Source of the DNA: Gammaproteobacteria bacterium
GTDB taxonomy: Bacteria; Pseudomonadota; Gammaproteobacteria; JAJFKG01
Length of the DNA stretch: 64,000 nucleotides
NCBI GenBank assembly: GCA_021773335.1
Contig: JAJFKG010000038.1
Location: 62,001-126,000, forward strand
Direction: 5' to 3'
Shown here: in pieces, positions 28,732-39,344 of the stretch
Layout: the number at the start of each line of letters is the position of its first letter
How positions within the stretch are numbered: position 1 is the first letter of the stretch
Position numbers and translations under genes: made by a program
Notes under the pieces: model-generated
Database searches by the model: none
What the model saw: the letters and a program-made list of their open reading frames with translations, nothing else
What the model was told of the DNA's origin: nothing

Positions 28732-30060
28732 ATGAAACGAGCAATACACCATGATTTACAGCGTTGGAAAGCCAATAAAGAGCGTAAGCCTTTGATTTTA
28801 AATGGAGCTAGGCAAGTTGGCAAGACATTTATTTTGTAACATTTTGGCAAGCAAGAATTCAAGCATGTGCATTATTTCAATTTCGAGCGCAGCCCCAGTC
28901 TTGCCGAGGCATTTGTATCAGAGTTAGATCCGCAACGTATTCTTTTGGACTTGAGCTTTAAAGTACAACAGAAAATTGATCCTTATCATGATTTAGTGAT
29001 TTTGGATGAAATCCAAGCTTGTCCCAATGCGCTAACCAGTTTGAAGTATTTTTGCGAAGAGTTGCCCGCTAGCTATATCTGTTGTGCGGGCTCCTTGCTC
29101 GGTGTTTATTTGGCGCCGGCATCGTATCCGGTTGGCAAGGTTGAGCACTTGCAAATGTATCCCATGTCGTTTCTAGAGTTTTTACAAGCGCTAGAGGACG
29201 ATTTGTCATTGGAATTGCTCCAAGGCTTGACGCTTAACGACAAGATCCCCGCCTTGGTCCATGAGCATCTATGGCAGCGCCTGAAACATTACTTTATTAC
29301 GGGTGGCTTGCCAGAAATTGTTTCTATCTATATTCAACAACAAGATGACCTTTTCAGTGGGTTTAAACAAGTTCGGCACAAGCAGCAAGACTTGATTCAA
29401 GCTTATTTTGCTGATATTGTCAAACACGCCGGTAAGCTTAACGCCATGCACATTAATCGTATTTGGCAATCTATCCCCGAACAACTTGGCAACACAAAAG
29501 ATGGTTCCGCACAAAAATATAAGTTCAAAGGTGCCGTGCCGGGTATCGATCGGTTTAGTAAGTTAGCTGATGCGATTGATTGGCTAGATGCAGCGGGTTT
29601 AATTCATAAGGTGTCTATCGTTAATCGCGCAGAGTTACCCTTAGCTGCGTTTTGTAAGGATAATAGCTTTAAGCTTTTTTTATTTGATATTGGTATCTTA
29701 GGCGCGATGCTTGAGTTAGAACCGGGCGCTATACTCGATTATGACTATGGCTCTTGCAAAGGATTTTTTGCTGAAAATTATGTTGTTCAAGCGTTTATTG
29801 GTGCCGGCCAAAGCCGGTTGTTCAGTTGGATGGAAAAAACAGCAGAAGTCGAATTCTTGCGACCTGTAGGCAACCAAATCATCCCCATCGAAGTAAAATC
29901 TGGCTGGGTCACGCAAGCAAAAAGTTTGCGAGTGTTTGCCAACAAATATCACCCGAGTTATCGAGCCATCATGAGCGCCAAGTCTTTGCATATCGATGCA
30001 GAGAACCAGGTTCACAACTATCCTTTGTATCTTGCTGCATTGTTTCCATTGGCGGAATAG
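28732..30060 (+). pseudogene. AAA ATPase with DUF4143, unit 3, broken by a nonsense codon
   Basis: The frame from ATG 28732 encodes MKRAIHHDLQRWKANKERK, then Walker A GARQVGKT (25-32), and hits TAA at 28837-28839 (codon 36). The same frame then continues uninterrupted to 30060 with Walker B LVILDEIQACPNAL, YICCAGSLLGVYL and the C-terminal DUF4143 with AEVEFLRP and IIPIEVKSGW, a good D/E-x-K nuclease-fold core. One base change of a CAA codon would explain the stop. An internal start after the stop would lack the ATP-binding loop. The rest is well preserved, so inactivation looks recent. It lies antisense between gph and ubiG. Confidence 0.88.
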
Positions 30061-30078
30061 GGGTTGCTGTGTCTGATT

Positions 30079-30840
30079 TTATGTCTTCACCGCATGCACG
30101 AGATAATTCACCCCAACGTCTTTACTTAGCGTGGCGTGGCGCGTAATGGGATTATAATGCATACCACTCAACGCGCGCACCGTTAAGCCAGCCTCACGAC
30201 ACCAATGGCTCAATTCCGAAGGGCGGATGAATTTTGCGTATTCATGCGTGCCGCGTGGCAACAGACGCATGACATATTCCGCGCCAACGATGGCAAGTAT
30301 ATATGCCTTGGGTGTGCGATTTAGGGTGGAGAAAAACACATGGCCGCCGGGCTTCACCAATTGGCTACAAGCCGTGATGAGTGAAGCGGGGGTAGGGACG
30401 TGTTCGAGTAATTCCATGCAAGTAACCATGGCGTATTGGCCTGGCGCTTGGGTGGCGACCTCTTCGGCAGTGCCGTGGATATAGTCTATTTTATGCCCGC
30501 TTTCGAGTAAGTGTAAGCGCGCGACGTTGAGTGCTTCCGCTGCCATATCCACACCAGTGACCTGTAGTCCTTGGGCAGCCAGGCCTTCGCTGAGAATCCC
30601 GCCACCACAACCAATGTCGATAACACTCAAATTTTGATTGTTTTCTGCATCATTTAGCTGTGCATGTTGTTTGATAAATTCCAGGCGTAACGGATTGATA
30701 TCGTGAAGGGTTTTTAGGTCGCCATTGGCATCCCACCAGCGTTGAGCGTGTTGATTGAATTTATCGATTTCGCGCGGGTCGCTGTTGTTGTCGAGTGTGC
30801 GATGGGGGACTGATTTTTCCGTGTCGATAGTGTCGGACAT
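30079..30840 (-). CDS. ubiG: Ubiquinone biosynthesis O-methyltransferase UbiG
   Basis: S-adenosylmethionine-dependent methyltransferase for both O-methylations in ubiquinone synthesis. Motif I VIDIGCGGGILSEGLA, acidic motif VTGVDMAAEALNVAR, and FNQHAQRWWDANGDLKTLHDINPLRLEFI are UbiG hallmarks. The start is ATG at 30840 with AGGAT upstream; the frame continues a little further upstream without support. Length 253. The ubiquinone shows an aerobic chain. Its usual partner gph lies beyond the broken ATPase gene. Confidence 0.94.
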   Translation of the reverse strand: MSDTIDTEKSVPHRTLDNNSDPREIDKFNQHAQRWWDANGDLKTLHDINPLRLEFIKQHAQLNDAENNQNLSVIDIGCGGGILSEGLAAQGLQVTGVDMAAEALNVARLHLLESGHKIDYIHGTAEEVATQAPGQYAMVTCMELLEHVPTPASLITACSQLVKPGGHVFFSTLNRTPKAYILAIVGAEYVMRLLPRGTHEYAKFIRPSELSHWCREAGLTVRALSGMHYNPITRHATLSKDVGVNYLVHAVKT

Positions 30841-30899
30841 TATTGTGATCCTGTGGTTGTGGTCGCGGTAGTATAGCAAACTGCAGATGGTTCCTTAAA

Positions 30900-30993
30900 C
30901 CTTGATGAGCGCCGGTAGCGCTTATCAAGGCTACCGTATGAGTTTGACGCAAAGACGGTAGTCTACCCAAGGGCCTGGCGTAGCCTTGATAAG
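30900..30993. repeat. Dispersed palindromic element, copy D (inverted order)
   Basis: CCTTGAT...ATCAAGG hairpin at about 30900-30930, then GCTTATCAAGGCTAC (30920-30934), the tail motif TTTGACGCAAAGACGGTAG and, in the opposite sense, GTAGCCTTGATAAG (30980-30993). It is a rearranged copy of the elements at 17022, 19159 and 22123. It lies between ubiG and the gyrA promoter. Confidence 0.75.
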
Positions 30994-31061
30994 TCACAGA
31001 GCGACGCATCAACGACACCTCAGGTGAGAGGACAACTTGGCTTCGTCTTGAGCCACTCTTA

Positions 31062-31070
31062 TGGTATAAT
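31062..31070 (+). promoter_or_regulatory. Extended -10 promoter of gyrA
   Basis: TGGTATAAT at 31062-31070 is a perfect extended -10 element (TGnTATAAT) 60 bp before the gyrA start. No good -35 is present, as expected of extended -10 promoters. Confidence 0.65.
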
Positions 31071-31129
31071 TTGCCGTCTTTTTTGGACGAAATTTAGTCA
31101 GAATAAAGTGATGGAGAATAACAGCCACC

Positions 31130-33742
31130 ATGGCCGAAATAGCAAGTGAAATTTTACCGATTAATATCGAAGATGAGTTAAAGCAATCGTATCTCGATTA
31201 TGCCATGAGTGTGATCGTGGGGCGGGCTTTGCCGGATGTGCGTGATGGGCTTAAACCCGTGCATCGTCGCGTTTTGTTCGCAATGCATGAACTCAACAAC
31301 GATTGGAATAAAGCTTATAAGAAATCGGCGCGCGTGGTCGGTGATGTTATTGGTAAATATCACCCGCATGGTGATACCGCTGTGTATGATACGATCGTCC
31401 GTATGGCGCAGCCATTTTCAATGCGCTATATGTTGGTCGATGGCCAGGGTAACTTCGGTTCTGTCGATGGTGACTCGCCTGCGGCGATGCGTTATACCGA
31501 AATTCGCATGGCGAAGATTTCACATTCTCTATTGGCTGACTTAGAAAAAGATACAGTTGATTTTGTGCCTAACTATGATGGCACCGAGCATGCACCAGCG
31601 GTATTACCCACGCGTGTGCCAAATTTATTAGTTAATGGTACTTCGGGTATTGCCGTGGGTATGGCGACCAATATTCCGCCGCATAACTTGGGTGAAGTGA
31701 TCGATGCGTGTATTGCTTTGATCGAAAATTCCGATATCGATTTGCCTGGCTTGCTCGAACATATCCCCGGGCCTGATTTCCCAACGGCAGGTATTATTAA
31801 CGGTCGTGCCGGTATTTTAGAAGCTTATCGCACCGGGCGTGGGCGTATCTACATGCGCGGTCGCGTTGAAATCGAAAGCGATGAAAAGAAAAATAAACAA
31901 AATATCATCGTTACCGAATTGCCGTATCAAGTTAACAAAGCGCGCCTCATCGAAAAGATTGCTGATTTGATTAAAGCAAAAAAAATCGAAGGCATCACCG
32001 AGCTACGTGATGAATCGGATAAAGATGGCATGCGTATTTTTATCGGGTTGCGTCGTGGTGAAGTTGCCGATGTCGTGTTAAATAATTTATACAGCCATAC
32101 CCAATTGCAAAATGTGTTTGGTATTAACATGGTTGCCTTAGTCGATGGTCAACCCAAGATATTAAACCTCAAACAAGTGCTGGAAGCGTTTGTGCGTCAT
32201 CGCCGTGAAGTCGTGACTCGCCGTACAGTATTCGAATTAGGTAAAGCCAAAGATCGCGCGCACCTTTTAGAAGGTTTAGGGGTATCGCTAGCGAATATCG
32301 ACCCGATTATTGCCTTGATTAAAGCGTCTAAGACGCCTGCAGAAGCGAAAGAAGGCTTGCTCAAACAAACGTGGCAGCCAGGTATCGTCTTGCAAATGCT
32401 GGCACGCGATGAATCGGGTCTCAGTCGTCCCGATGATTTGCCGGCAGAATACGGTTTGGTTGATGAGGGTTACCGTCTATCACCAGCACAGGCACAAGCC
32501 ATCTTAGAGTTGCGTTTACATCGTTTAACGGCGTTGGAACAAGATAAAATCACTGATGAATACAAAGAAATTCTTGATAAGATTAAAGTCTTAATGGAAA
32601 TTTTGTCGAATCCCGATCGCTTGATGGAAGTGATCAAAGAAGAGCTGGTCGAAGTCAAAGAACAATTCAACGACCCGCGCCGCACTGAAATTGTCGAAAC
32701 CAAACAAGATTTGACGTTAGAAGATTTGATCAGCGAAGAAGATGTCGTGGTAACGCTGTCTAATCAAGGTTACATTAAGACTCAGTCGTTGGATACCTAC
32801 CAGGCACAACGCCGTGGTGGTCGCGGTAAATCGGCGACGACAGTCAAAGACGAAGATTTTGTTTATCGTCTGTTGGTGGCTAATACACACGACACGGTTT
32901 TATGCTTCTCCAGTGCAGGTAAAGTCTATTGGCTCAAGGTCTATCAATTACCGCAAGCGGGACGTGGCTCACGTGGACGTCCGATCGTAAATCTCTTGCC
33001 CTTAGCGCCTGATGAACGCATCAGTGCGATTTTACCGGTGCGCGAGTATGAGGCCAATAAATTTGTGTTTATGGCGACAGAAACAGGTGTCGTCAAAAAA
33101 GTCTCTTTAGCGGATTTTTCACGGCCACGTGCCAACGGCATTATTGCCATCGGTTTACAAGAAGATGAACATTTGGTTGGTGTTGATATTACCGATGGTG
33201 ATCGCGATATTATGCTATTCAGTAATGCCGGTAAGGTCATTCGCTTCAATGAAAGCAATGTCCGACCAATGGGACGTACGGCGCGCGGTGTGCGTGGTAT
33301 TAATCTCAAAGCAGGGCAGCGGGTGATTTCGCTGGTAGTTGCGGATACGCATGGGGCGATATTAACGGCAACCAAGAATGGCTTCGGCAAGCGTACCGCA
33401 ACTGAAGAATACCGTGTCTCTGGACGCGGTGGCCAAGGTGTGATTTCAATTCAAGTCACTGAACGTAATGGCGAAGTGATCGGCGCTGAGCAAGTTTTTG
33501 CGGGTGATGAAGTGATGCTGATCAGTGATCGTGGCACGCTCGTGCGTACGCGTGTTGACGAGATTTCTAAGATTGGTCGTAATACCCAAGGTGTGCGTCT
33601 GATCAATGTTGTTAATGGCGAACATTTGGTAGGTATTGAGCGCATCGAAGAATTACGCGTTAACGGCAATACTGGCGACGACGCTATGCAGGCCAATTCC
33701 GCAGGTGATGCCGCAGCCGATGACACAGCAGATGCCGAGTAA
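31130..33742 (+). CDS. gyrA: DNA gyrase subunit A
   Basis: Breakage-reunion subunit of gyrase. The N-terminal domain has [20 protein letters not shown] (quinolone-resistance region, with Thr where E. coli has Ser83 and Asp retained at the 87 position) and the catalytic Tyr in [13 protein letters not shown]. The C-terminal beta-pinwheel includes the GyrA box QRRGGRGK, needed for negative supercoiling. Length 870 is typical. The end is a polar Ala/Asp tail. Stop codon overlaps the aroA start region; the serC and pheA genes found here in other gammaproteobacteria are absent. Confidence 0.98.
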   Translation: MAEIASEILPINIEDELKQSYLDYAMSVIVGRALPDVRDGLKPVHRRVLFAMHELNNDWNKAYKKSARVVGDVIGKYHPHGDTAVYDTIVRMAQPFSMRYMLVDGQGNFGSVDGDSPAAMRYTEIRMAKISHSLLADLEKDTVDFVPNYDGTEHAPAVLPTRVPNLLVNGTSGIAVGMATNIPPHNLGEVIDACIALIENSDIDLPGLLEHIPGPDFPTAGIINGRAGILEAYRTGRGRIYMRGRVEIESDEKKNKQNIIVTELPYQVNKARLIEKIADLIKAKKIEGITELRDESDKDGMRIFIGLRRGEVADVVLNNLYSHTQLQNVFGINMVALVDGQPKILNLKQVLEAFVRHRREVVTRRTVFELGKAKDRAHLLEGLGVSLANIDPIIALIKASKTPAEAKEGLLKQTWQPGIVLQMLARDESGLSRPDDLPAEYGLVDEGYRLSPAQAQAILELRLHRLTALEQDKITDEYKEILDKIKVLMEILSNPDRLMEVIKEELVEVKEQFNDPRRTEIVETKQDLTLEDLISEEDVVVTLSNQGYIKTQSLDTYQAQRRGGRGKSATTVKDEDFVYRLLVANTHDTVLCFSSAGKVYWLKVYQLPQAGRGSRGRPIVNLLPLAPDERISAILPVREYEANKFVFMATETGVVKKVSLADFSRPRANGIIAIGLQEDEHLVGVDITDGDRDIMLFSNAGKVIRFNESNVRPMGRTARGVRGINLKAGQRVISLVVADTHGAILTATKNGFGKRTATEEYRVSGRGGQGVISIQVTERNGEVIGAEQVFAGDEVMLISDRGTLVRTRVDEISKIGRNTQGVRLINVVNGEHLVGIERIEELRVNGNTGDDAMQANSAGDAAADDTADAE

Positions 33743-35069
33743 TCGTCTCACTTACCAGGTAAACCCAGCAACAAGCTTACGTGGCGACTTGCATGTCCCC
33801 GGCGACAAATCTATCTCTCATCGCGCTATTATGCTCGCCTCATTAGCCACAGGCGAAACCTCAATTACTGGCTTTTTAGCTGGAGCCGATTGCCTGGCGA
33901 CCTTACATGCCTTTCGTGCTATGGGAGTGAAGATTGCTGGCCCACATGCTGGCAAGGTGGTTGTGCAAGGGGTAGGGATACACGGTTTACAAGCACCTAA
34001 ACAAGCGTTGGACTTAGGTAATGCGGGTACCGCGATGCGCCTTTTGTTAGGTTTGCTTGTGGCGCAACGCTTTGACAGTGAGTTGATTGGTGATGCGTCC
34101 TTGTCGAAACGTCCGATGGGACGTGTGCTTCAACCATTAACGCTGATGGGAGCCAAGATTGCGGCTAATGATGACTTTCCCCCGTTACAAGTGCATGGTG
34201 GGCAAACGCTAACAGGCATTGAATACACGCTACCGGTGGCGAGCGCGCAAGTAAAGTCTGCCATTTTACTCGCGGGTTTATATGCTAAAAATACCACAAC
34301 TATTCATGAGCCTGCGGCGACGCGCGATCATACTGAGCGTATGCTGACTACCTTTGGTTGTCCTGTTAAGCGTGATGGTCAAAGTCTTACTTTACAGCCT
34401 GCTGATTGCTTAAAAGCACAAGCGCTCACGGTCCCTGGCGATATTTCATCAGCGGCATTTTTTCTAGTAGGGGCGAGTATTGCGCCGGGCTCTGATATCA
34501 CAATCCAGCAGGTCGGATTAAATCCAACACGTGCTGGTGTTGTGACGCTTTTGCAGCTGATGGGCGCTGATATCACTATTCAAAATGAATGCTTACTGGG
34601 TAACGAGCCGGTTGCCGATATACGCGTGCGTGCGGCACAGTTACACGGTATTACTATCCCAAGGGCACAAATACCTTTGGCGATTGATGAGTTTCCTACA
34701 TTATTTATTGCGGCTGCTTGCGCTGAAGGGCGTACTGAGTTGCGTGGTGCACGTGAGCTGCGTGTCAAAGAAAGTGATCGTTTGCAAGTGATGGCCACTG
34801 GTTTGCAACGATTAGGCATAGATGTCGAACTGTTCGATAATGGCATTATTATTCACGGTTGTGCTAGTCAACAAACGGTATTTAATGGTGGTCAGGTTGA
34901 TTCACACGGTGACCATCGTATTGCGATGGCATTTGCGATGGCGAGTCTGCGCGCTAAGGGCGCGATTACAATTAGCGATTGCCACAATGTCGCAACTTCA
35001 TTTCCCAATTTTGTGAACTTGGCACAACAAGTTGGTTTAAACATAGAAACTGCAAAGGATAAACAATGA
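33732..35069 (+). CDS. aroA: 3-phosphoshikimate 1-carboxyvinyltransferase (EPSP synthase)
   Basis: Transfers enolpyruvyl from PEP to shikimate 3-phosphate in chorismate synthesis. Motifs: [33 protein letters not shown], the [11 protein letters not shown] block, and [16 protein letters not shown] near the end. The Gly pattern fits a class II-like enzyme. ATG at 33732 (overlapping gyrA by 11 bp) is chosen; ATG at 33720 is possible. ATGA overlap with cmk follows. The presence of aroA with phenylalanine hydroxylase later in the window means both synthesis and conversion of aromatic amino acids are covered. Confidence 0.95.
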   Translation: MPSNRLTYQVNPATSLRGDLHVPGDKSISHRAIMLASLATGETSITGFLAGADCLATLHAFRAMGVKIAGPHAGKVVVQGVGIHGLQAPKQALDLGNAGTAMRLLLGLLVAQRFDSELIGDASLSKRPMGRVLQPLTLMGAKIAANDDFPPLQVHGGQTLTGIEYTLPVASAQVKSAILLAGLYAKNTTTIHEPAATRDHTERMLTTFGCPVKRDGQSLTLQPADCLKAQALTVPGDISSAAFFLVGASIAPGSDITIQQVGLNPTRAGVVTLLQLMGADITIQNECLLGNEPVADIRVRAAQLHGITIPRAQIPLAIDEFPTLFIAAACAEGRTELRGARELRVKESDRLQVMATGLQRLGIDVELFDNGIIIHGCASQQTVFNGGQVDSHGDHRIAMAFAMASLRAKGAITISDCHNVATSFPNFVNLAQQVGLNIETAKDKQ

Positions 35070-35764
35070 CACAAGCATGGCCGGTAATAACCATCGATGG
35101 TCCTAGTGGCACGGGCAAAGGTACAGTCAGTCAATTGCTCGCCACTAAGTTGAGGTGGCATTGGTTAGACAGTGGCGTGTTATACCGTGCATTGGGCTTG
35201 GCGGCGATGCGCCATGCGATTGATTTTGCAAATGAAGCGGCTCTGGCTGATCTGGCTAGACGATTGAATGTTCAATTTGTAGGCAGTGATATTGGTGAAG
35301 CAGCACAAATCCTGCTGGAAGGGGAAGATGTCAGCGAAGCTATCCGTAGTGTCGAAGCGTCCGCGGCAGCTTCCAAGGTTGGTGTGTATGCTACTGTTCG
35401 TGAAGCACTTTTGGCGCGTCAGCGGGCTTTTTGCCAAGCCCCGGGCTTGGTGACTGATGGCCGCGATATGGGGACGGTGATTTTTCCGCAAGCACAATTG
35501 AAAATTTACCTAGATGCGAGTCCTGAGGCGCGTGCGCAAAGACGCTACAAGCAGTTGAAAGAAAAAGGTATAAATGTTAGCCTTGCGTCCGTTCTTCAAG
35601 AGACCAAAAAGCGTGATGTGCGCGACCAACAACGTAAAGTCGCCCCCCTGAAACCTGCAGCCGATGCGATCATTATCGATACCACGGATTTGACCATTGA
35701 TGAAGTGTTTCAGCGTGTTTTACAGGCGGCACAACAACGTTTTGAATTTGAGAACGTTAACTAA
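35066..35764 (+). CDS. cmk: Cytidylate kinase
   Basis: Phosphorylates CMP and dCMP. The P-loop ITIDGPSGTGKGTVSQLLA is at the N-terminus. DSGVLYRALGLAA and TDGRDMGTVIFPQAQLKIYLDAS are family signatures, as is ARAQRRYKQLKEKG. Length 232 is normal. The start overlaps the aroA stop (ATGA), and rpsA follows 94 bp later, the usual cmk-rpsA order. Confidence 0.96.
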   Translation: MTQAWPVITIDGPSGTGKGTVSQLLATKLRWHWLDSGVLYRALGLAAMRHAIDFANEAALADLARRLNVQFVGSDIGEAAQILLEGEDVSEAIRSVEASAAASKVGVYATVREALLARQRAFCQAPGLVTDGRDMGTVIFPQAQLKIYLDASPEARAQRRYKQLKEKGINVSLASVLQETKKRDVRDQQRKVAPLKPAADAIIIDTTDLTIDEVFQRVLQAAQQRFEFENVN

Positions 35765-35775
35765 AATGAAGGGGT

Positions 35776-35838
35776 TTAATGGTTCGTGCCATTAAGCAAA
35801 TTTAATTGCAATAACAGGTGTTAGTTTCACAAACTAAC
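35776..35838 (+). promoter_or_regulatory. Two hairpins in the rpsA leader
   Basis: TTAATGG (35776-35782) pairs with CCATTAA (35789-35795), and GTTAGTTT (35820-35827) pairs with AAACTAAC (35831-35838). The second ends 20 bp before the rpsA start, which lacks a strong Shine-Dalgarno. In E. coli the rpsA leader also folds into hairpins used in S1 autoregulation; the same role here is an inference. Confidence 0.5.
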
Positions 35839-35858
35839 GTAACTTAGGACTAATCAAC

Positions 35859-37580
35859 ATGAGCGAAAGTTTCGCAGAATTATTTGAAGAGAGCTTACAA
35901 CAAACGCAAATGCGCCCAGGCGATATTGTTAAAGGTAAGATCGTTTACATAGGTTCTGATTGGGTAACCATCACGGCCGGACTTAAATCCGAAGGCATGG
36001 TGCCGATTCAGCAGTTTCATAATGACAAAGGCCAGCTAGATATCCAAGTCGGTGATGAAATCGACGTGGCATTAGATAGCTTCGAAGATGGGTTTGGTGA
36101 AACCCGTATGTCACGTGAACGTGCTCGTCGTGCGGAATCTTGGAATGAATTAGCTAAAGCACATGAAGCTGCGGAAACGGTGATGGGTATAATTAGTGGT
36201 AAGGTGAAAGGTGGTTTCACGGTTGAAATCAATGGGATCCGCGCTTTCTTACCTGGCTCACTTGTTGATGTACGTCCAGTACGAGATACCTCTTACCTAG
36301 AAGGTAAAGAGCTTGAATTTAAAGTCATTAAACTCGATAGAAAACGTAATAACGTGGTTGTATCACGGCGTTCAGTCGTTGAGGAAGAAAGCAGCGCAGA
36401 GCGTAGCGCTTTACTCGAAAATATCGACGAAGGACAAGAAATTAAAGGTATCGTCAAAAACCTTACTGATTATGGGGCATTTATCGACTTGGGTGGGATT
36501 GACGGCTTGTTACATATCACCGATATGTCGTGGAAACGTGTTAAACACCCAAGTGAAATTATCGCTGTTGGCGACGAAATCATGGTTAAAGTCTTGAAGT
36601 TTGACCGTGATCGTCAACGTGTATCACTTGGCTTGAAGCAATTGGGTGAAGACCCTTGGGTTGATATTACCCGTCGTTATCCGTTGAATTCACGTCTCTC
36701 GGGTAAAGTGACTAACATTACTGATTATGGTTGCTTCGTTGAAATCGAAGATGGCATCGAAGGGTTGGTGCACATGTCTGAGATGGATTGGACCAATAAG
36801 AATATACACCCCAGCAAGGTGGTTTCACTGGGCGATGAAGTCGAAGTTATGGTCTTGGAAATCGATGAAGAACGTCGTCGCATTTCGTTGGGCGTTAAAC
36901 AGTGTCAATCAAATCCATGGACGGCGTTTGCTGAAAAACATCAAAAAGATGAAAAGATCAGTGGTGCTATTAAGTCAATCACCGATTTCGGCATCTTCAT
37001 CGGCTTGGAAGGCAATATCGATGGCTTGGTGCATTTATCTGATATCTCTTGGGATGAAGCTGGTGAACAAGCCGTGCGTAATTACAAGAAAGGCGAAGAA
37101 ATTGAAGCCTTGATCTTAGCGATTGACCCGGAAAGAGAGCGTATCTCACTGGGTATTAAACAGCTTAAGTCTGATCCATTCGGCAGCTTTATCGATGCAC
37201 ATGGTAAAAATAGTGTAGTGAAGGGCAAAGTTATTAATGTTGAAGCCGATGGCGCTGATGTTGAGTTAGCTGAAGACTTGATTGGTCATATCCGCGCTGG
37301 TGAAATTACACGTGAAAAAGTGGATGATGCACGCCAACATTTGAGTGTTGGTGATGAAATCGAAGCGAAGATTACTAGCATCGATAAAAAGAATCGAGGC
37401 ATCACTTTGTCAATCAAGGCCAAAGATGTGCAGGAAGAAGCACGTGCCGTGAAAGATTATAGCGCGAAGACGAAGTCGCAAAGCATGACGGCCAAGCTTG
37501 GTGACATCCTTAAAGAAAAATTTGAGGGTGGTAGTAAGGATGATGCTGATGCTTCTCAGGAAGAGCAAGAAGATAAGTAA
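35859..37580 (+). CDS. rpsA: 30S ribosomal protein S1
   Basis: RNA-binding ribosomal protein needed for initiation on structured or weak-SD mRNAs. Six S1 motifs can be traced (roughly 20-86, 105-170, 190-260, 275-345, 363-432, 450-520), the middle ones with the typical [18 protein letters not shown] and [18 protein letters not shown] pattern. Length 573 is slightly longer than E. coli (557), with a Lys/Asp/Glu-rich tail. The start at 35859 reads [13 protein letters not shown]. ihfB, which often follows, is not here. Confidence 0.97.
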   Translation: MSESFAELFEESLQQTQMRPGDIVKGKIVYIGSDWVTITAGLKSEGMVPIQQFHNDKGQLDIQVGDEIDVALDSFEDGFGETRMSRERARRAESWNELAKAHEAAETVMGIISGKVKGGFTVEINGIRAFLPGSLVDVRPVRDTSYLEGKELEFKVIKLDRKRNNVVVSRRSVVEEESSAERSALLENIDEGQEIKGIVKNLTDYGAFIDLGGIDGLLHITDMSWKRVKHPSEIIAVGDEIMVKVLKFDRDRQRVSLGLKQLGEDPWVDITRRYPLNSRLSGKVTNITDYGCFVEIEDGIEGLVHMSEMDWTNKNIHPSKVVSLGDEVEVMVLEIDEERRRISLGVKQCQSNPWTAFAEKHQKDEKISGAIKSITDFGIFIGLEGNIDGLVHLSDISWDEAGEQAVRNYKKGEEIEALILAIDPERERISLGIKQLKSDPFGSFIDAHGKNSVVKGKVINVEADGADVELAEDLIGHIRAGEITREKVDDARQHLSVGDEIEAKITSIDKKNRGITLSIKAKDVQEEARAVKDYSAKTKSQSMTAKLGDILKEKFEGGSKDDADASQEEQEDK

Positions 37581-37613
37581 AGCTTTGGCTTTGGTGCCCA
37601 GCTTGAAATTCGT

Positions 37614-37662
37614 CCCCACCCTCGGTGGGGACGTTATAATCCGGGCGCAGGAGCGCCCGGCA
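37614..37662. repeat. Hairpin cluster related to the array after htpG
   Basis: GTCCCCACCC-tc-GGTGGGGAC (about 37614-37634) and CCGGGCGC-agga-GCGCCCGG (about 37642-37661) lie in the rpsA-lapA gap. They resemble the palindromes at 25421-25472 in sequence and order. They probably terminate rpsA transcription. Confidence 0.65.
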
Positions 37663-37742
37663 TAATGAACGGCTGCAGAACGTCCGTGAGTTTAAGACCC
37701 CACCCAAGAGCTCTCTTTCCCATCGAGCACCTTCCCATACTA

Positions 37743-37751
37743 TGCTATAAT
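37743..37751 (+). promoter_or_regulatory. Extended -10 promoter of lapA-lapB
   Basis: TGCTATAAT at 37743-37751 is a perfect extended -10 element, 71 bp before the lapA GTG. Confidence 0.6.
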
Positions 37752-37822
37752 CGCCCACTAATTGGTTGTTTTTAAGACAGGATGTCTAATCCCGGCGTAT
37801 ACGCTGACTAAAGGAGAGACGA

Positions 37823-38113
37823 GTGCGCATCTTTACCTATGTATTTTTATTTATCATTATCCTATTTGGATTGACCTTTGCCTGCTTAAATGCCAACTCC
37901 GTTGCCATAAACTATTACGTTGGGACTAGCCATATGCCATTGTCGCTACTGGTGGTTATTGCCTTAGCCGTTGGTGGTGTCATGGGACTTTGTATTGGTT
38001 TGTTTTTATTATTACAAGTCAAGCATGAAAACCGTCGCTTACAGCGACGCGCGAAAATTGCAGAAAAAGAGATTGAGAATATTAGAGCCTTACCCTTGCA
38101 GGAAAATCGTTAG
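37823..38113 (+). CDS. lapA: LapA-like membrane protein (DUF1049)
   Basis: A 96-residue inner-membrane protein with two transmembrane helices (about 3-22 and 41-65) and a short basic coiled-coil tail (RRLQRRAKIAEKEIENI). It works with LapB in control of LPS assembly. The start is a GTG at 37823 with AAAGGAGAG before it. The stop TAG shares its G with the GTG of lapB, so the two are translationally coupled. Confidence 0.85.
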   Translation: MRIFTYVFLFIIILFGLTFACLNANSVAINYYVGTSHMPLSLLVVIALAVGGVMGLCIGLFLLLQVKHENRRLQRRAKIAEKEIENIRALPLQENR

Positions 38114-39282
38114 TGTTAACTAATATCGCTTTTTTATTATTGCCAGTGGCTGCGCTCTCAGGGTGGTGCGTATCACGTGCCAGCCGTAAGGAAAAACCAA
38201 GCAAGAATACTTCAGCGTTACCACGCGATTATATTGTCGGTTTGAATTTTCTCTTGAATGAACAGCCCGATAAAGCCGTTGATATTTTTGTGAAGATGCT
38301 TGAGGTCGATAGTGACACGGTGGAAACACATCTTGCATTGGGTAGTTTATTTCGTCGTCGCGGTGAAGTTGAGCGTGCGACGCGTATCCATCAAAATTTG
38401 ATTGCTCGCCCTAATCTGAGTAAAGAGTTACGTATTCAGTCATTATTAGCGCTAGGGCAAGACTATATGGCTGCTGGTGTGTTCGATCGTGCGGAACGTA
38501 TCTTCCAAGAAGTGATTGAATCAGGATCCCACATAGCGACGAGTTTGCGCTATTTATTAGATATCTACCAACAAGAAAAGAGTTGGCAAGATGCAATTAC
38601 CACGGCGCAACGTTACGAAGCCGCAACCGGTGAATCACGTCAATCTGCAATTGCACATTATTGTTGTGAATTAGCCGAACAAGCACGCGCGCAAGGTAAT
38701 AATGATCAAGCTAATCGTTTTTTGCGTAAAGCCTTGGCCGCTGATCGGCTATGTGCACGTGCTAGCTTATTACTCGGTAATATGGAAATGCTTGCTGGAC
38801 GCTATAAGGCAGCTATTCGTCATTTTAAACAAGTCAAACATCAAGATCCTGATTTTATTACGGAAGCGGTGGGTCCATTAGCAGAATGTTATGAACAAAT
38901 TGGTAATGAGAGTGACTTTTTGACGTATTTGCATGAATGTTTACATGAATACCCGCGTATTTCGATTGTTTTAATGTTGGCGGATCGCCTTAGACAATGG
39001 CAAGGTGATAAAGCTGCGGCTGATTTTATTGCGGAACAATTGAAACATCATCCTTCTGTGCGTGGCTTGAATCGTTTGATACAACTCAATTTAAATTATG
39101 CCGAGCCCGGTGCGCAGGACAACTTAACGGTATTAGAGAATTTGACAGCAACGCTTTTAGAAGATAAGCCCGTTTATCGCTGTGGTCAATGTGGATTTGC
39201 GGCTAAGCGGATTCATTGGTTTTGTCCAGGATGCAAGGATTGGTCGCTCGTTAAACCTATTCACGGTTTAGAGGGCGACTAG
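38113..39282 (+). CDS. lapB: Lipopolysaccharide assembly protein B
   Basis: Membrane-anchored TPR protein that in E. coli delivers LpxC to FtsH and so balances LPS against phospholipid synthesis. It has an N-terminal transmembrane helix (about 1-20), TPR repeats (about 35-340) and a rubredoxin-like metal site at the end (YRCGQCGFAAKRIHWFCPGC, four Cys). The start is GTG at 38113. Length 389 matches E. coli (389). pyrF follows 62 bp later, as in E. coli. Confidence 0.95.
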   Translation: MLTNIAFLLLPVAALSGWCVSRASRKEKPSKNTSALPRDYIVGLNFLLNEQPDKAVDIFVKMLEVDSDTVETHLALGSLFRRRGEVERATRIHQNLIARPNLSKELRIQSLLALGQDYMAAGVFDRAERIFQEVIESGSHIATSLRYLLDIYQQEKSWQDAITTAQRYEAATGESRQSAIAHYCCELAEQARAQGNNDQANRFLRKALAADRLCARASLLLGNMEMLAGRYKAAIRHFKQVKHQDPDFITEAVGPLAECYEQIGNESDFLTYLHECLHEYPRISIVLMLADRLRQWQGDKAAADFIAEQLKHHPSVRGLNRLIQLNLNYAEPGAQDNLTVLENLTATLLEDKPVYRCGQCGFAAKRIHWFCPGCKDWSLVKPIHGLEGD

Positions 39283-39344
39283 CGAATTGTAGTCGCATTA
39301 ATCAGAAGTATGCTGGCATTAATGCGCGGATTGGAAATTAATAC

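Noticed and set aside
28837..28839. Programmed readthrough or recoding of the TAA in ATPase unit 3
   Set aside because: No recoding signal is visible and TAA is the stop codon least prone to readthrough; a simple nonsense mutation is the plainer explanation.
37410..37758. Open frames antisense to the end of rpsA
   Set aside because: They run through hairpin repeats and the lapA promoter; no recognisable product.
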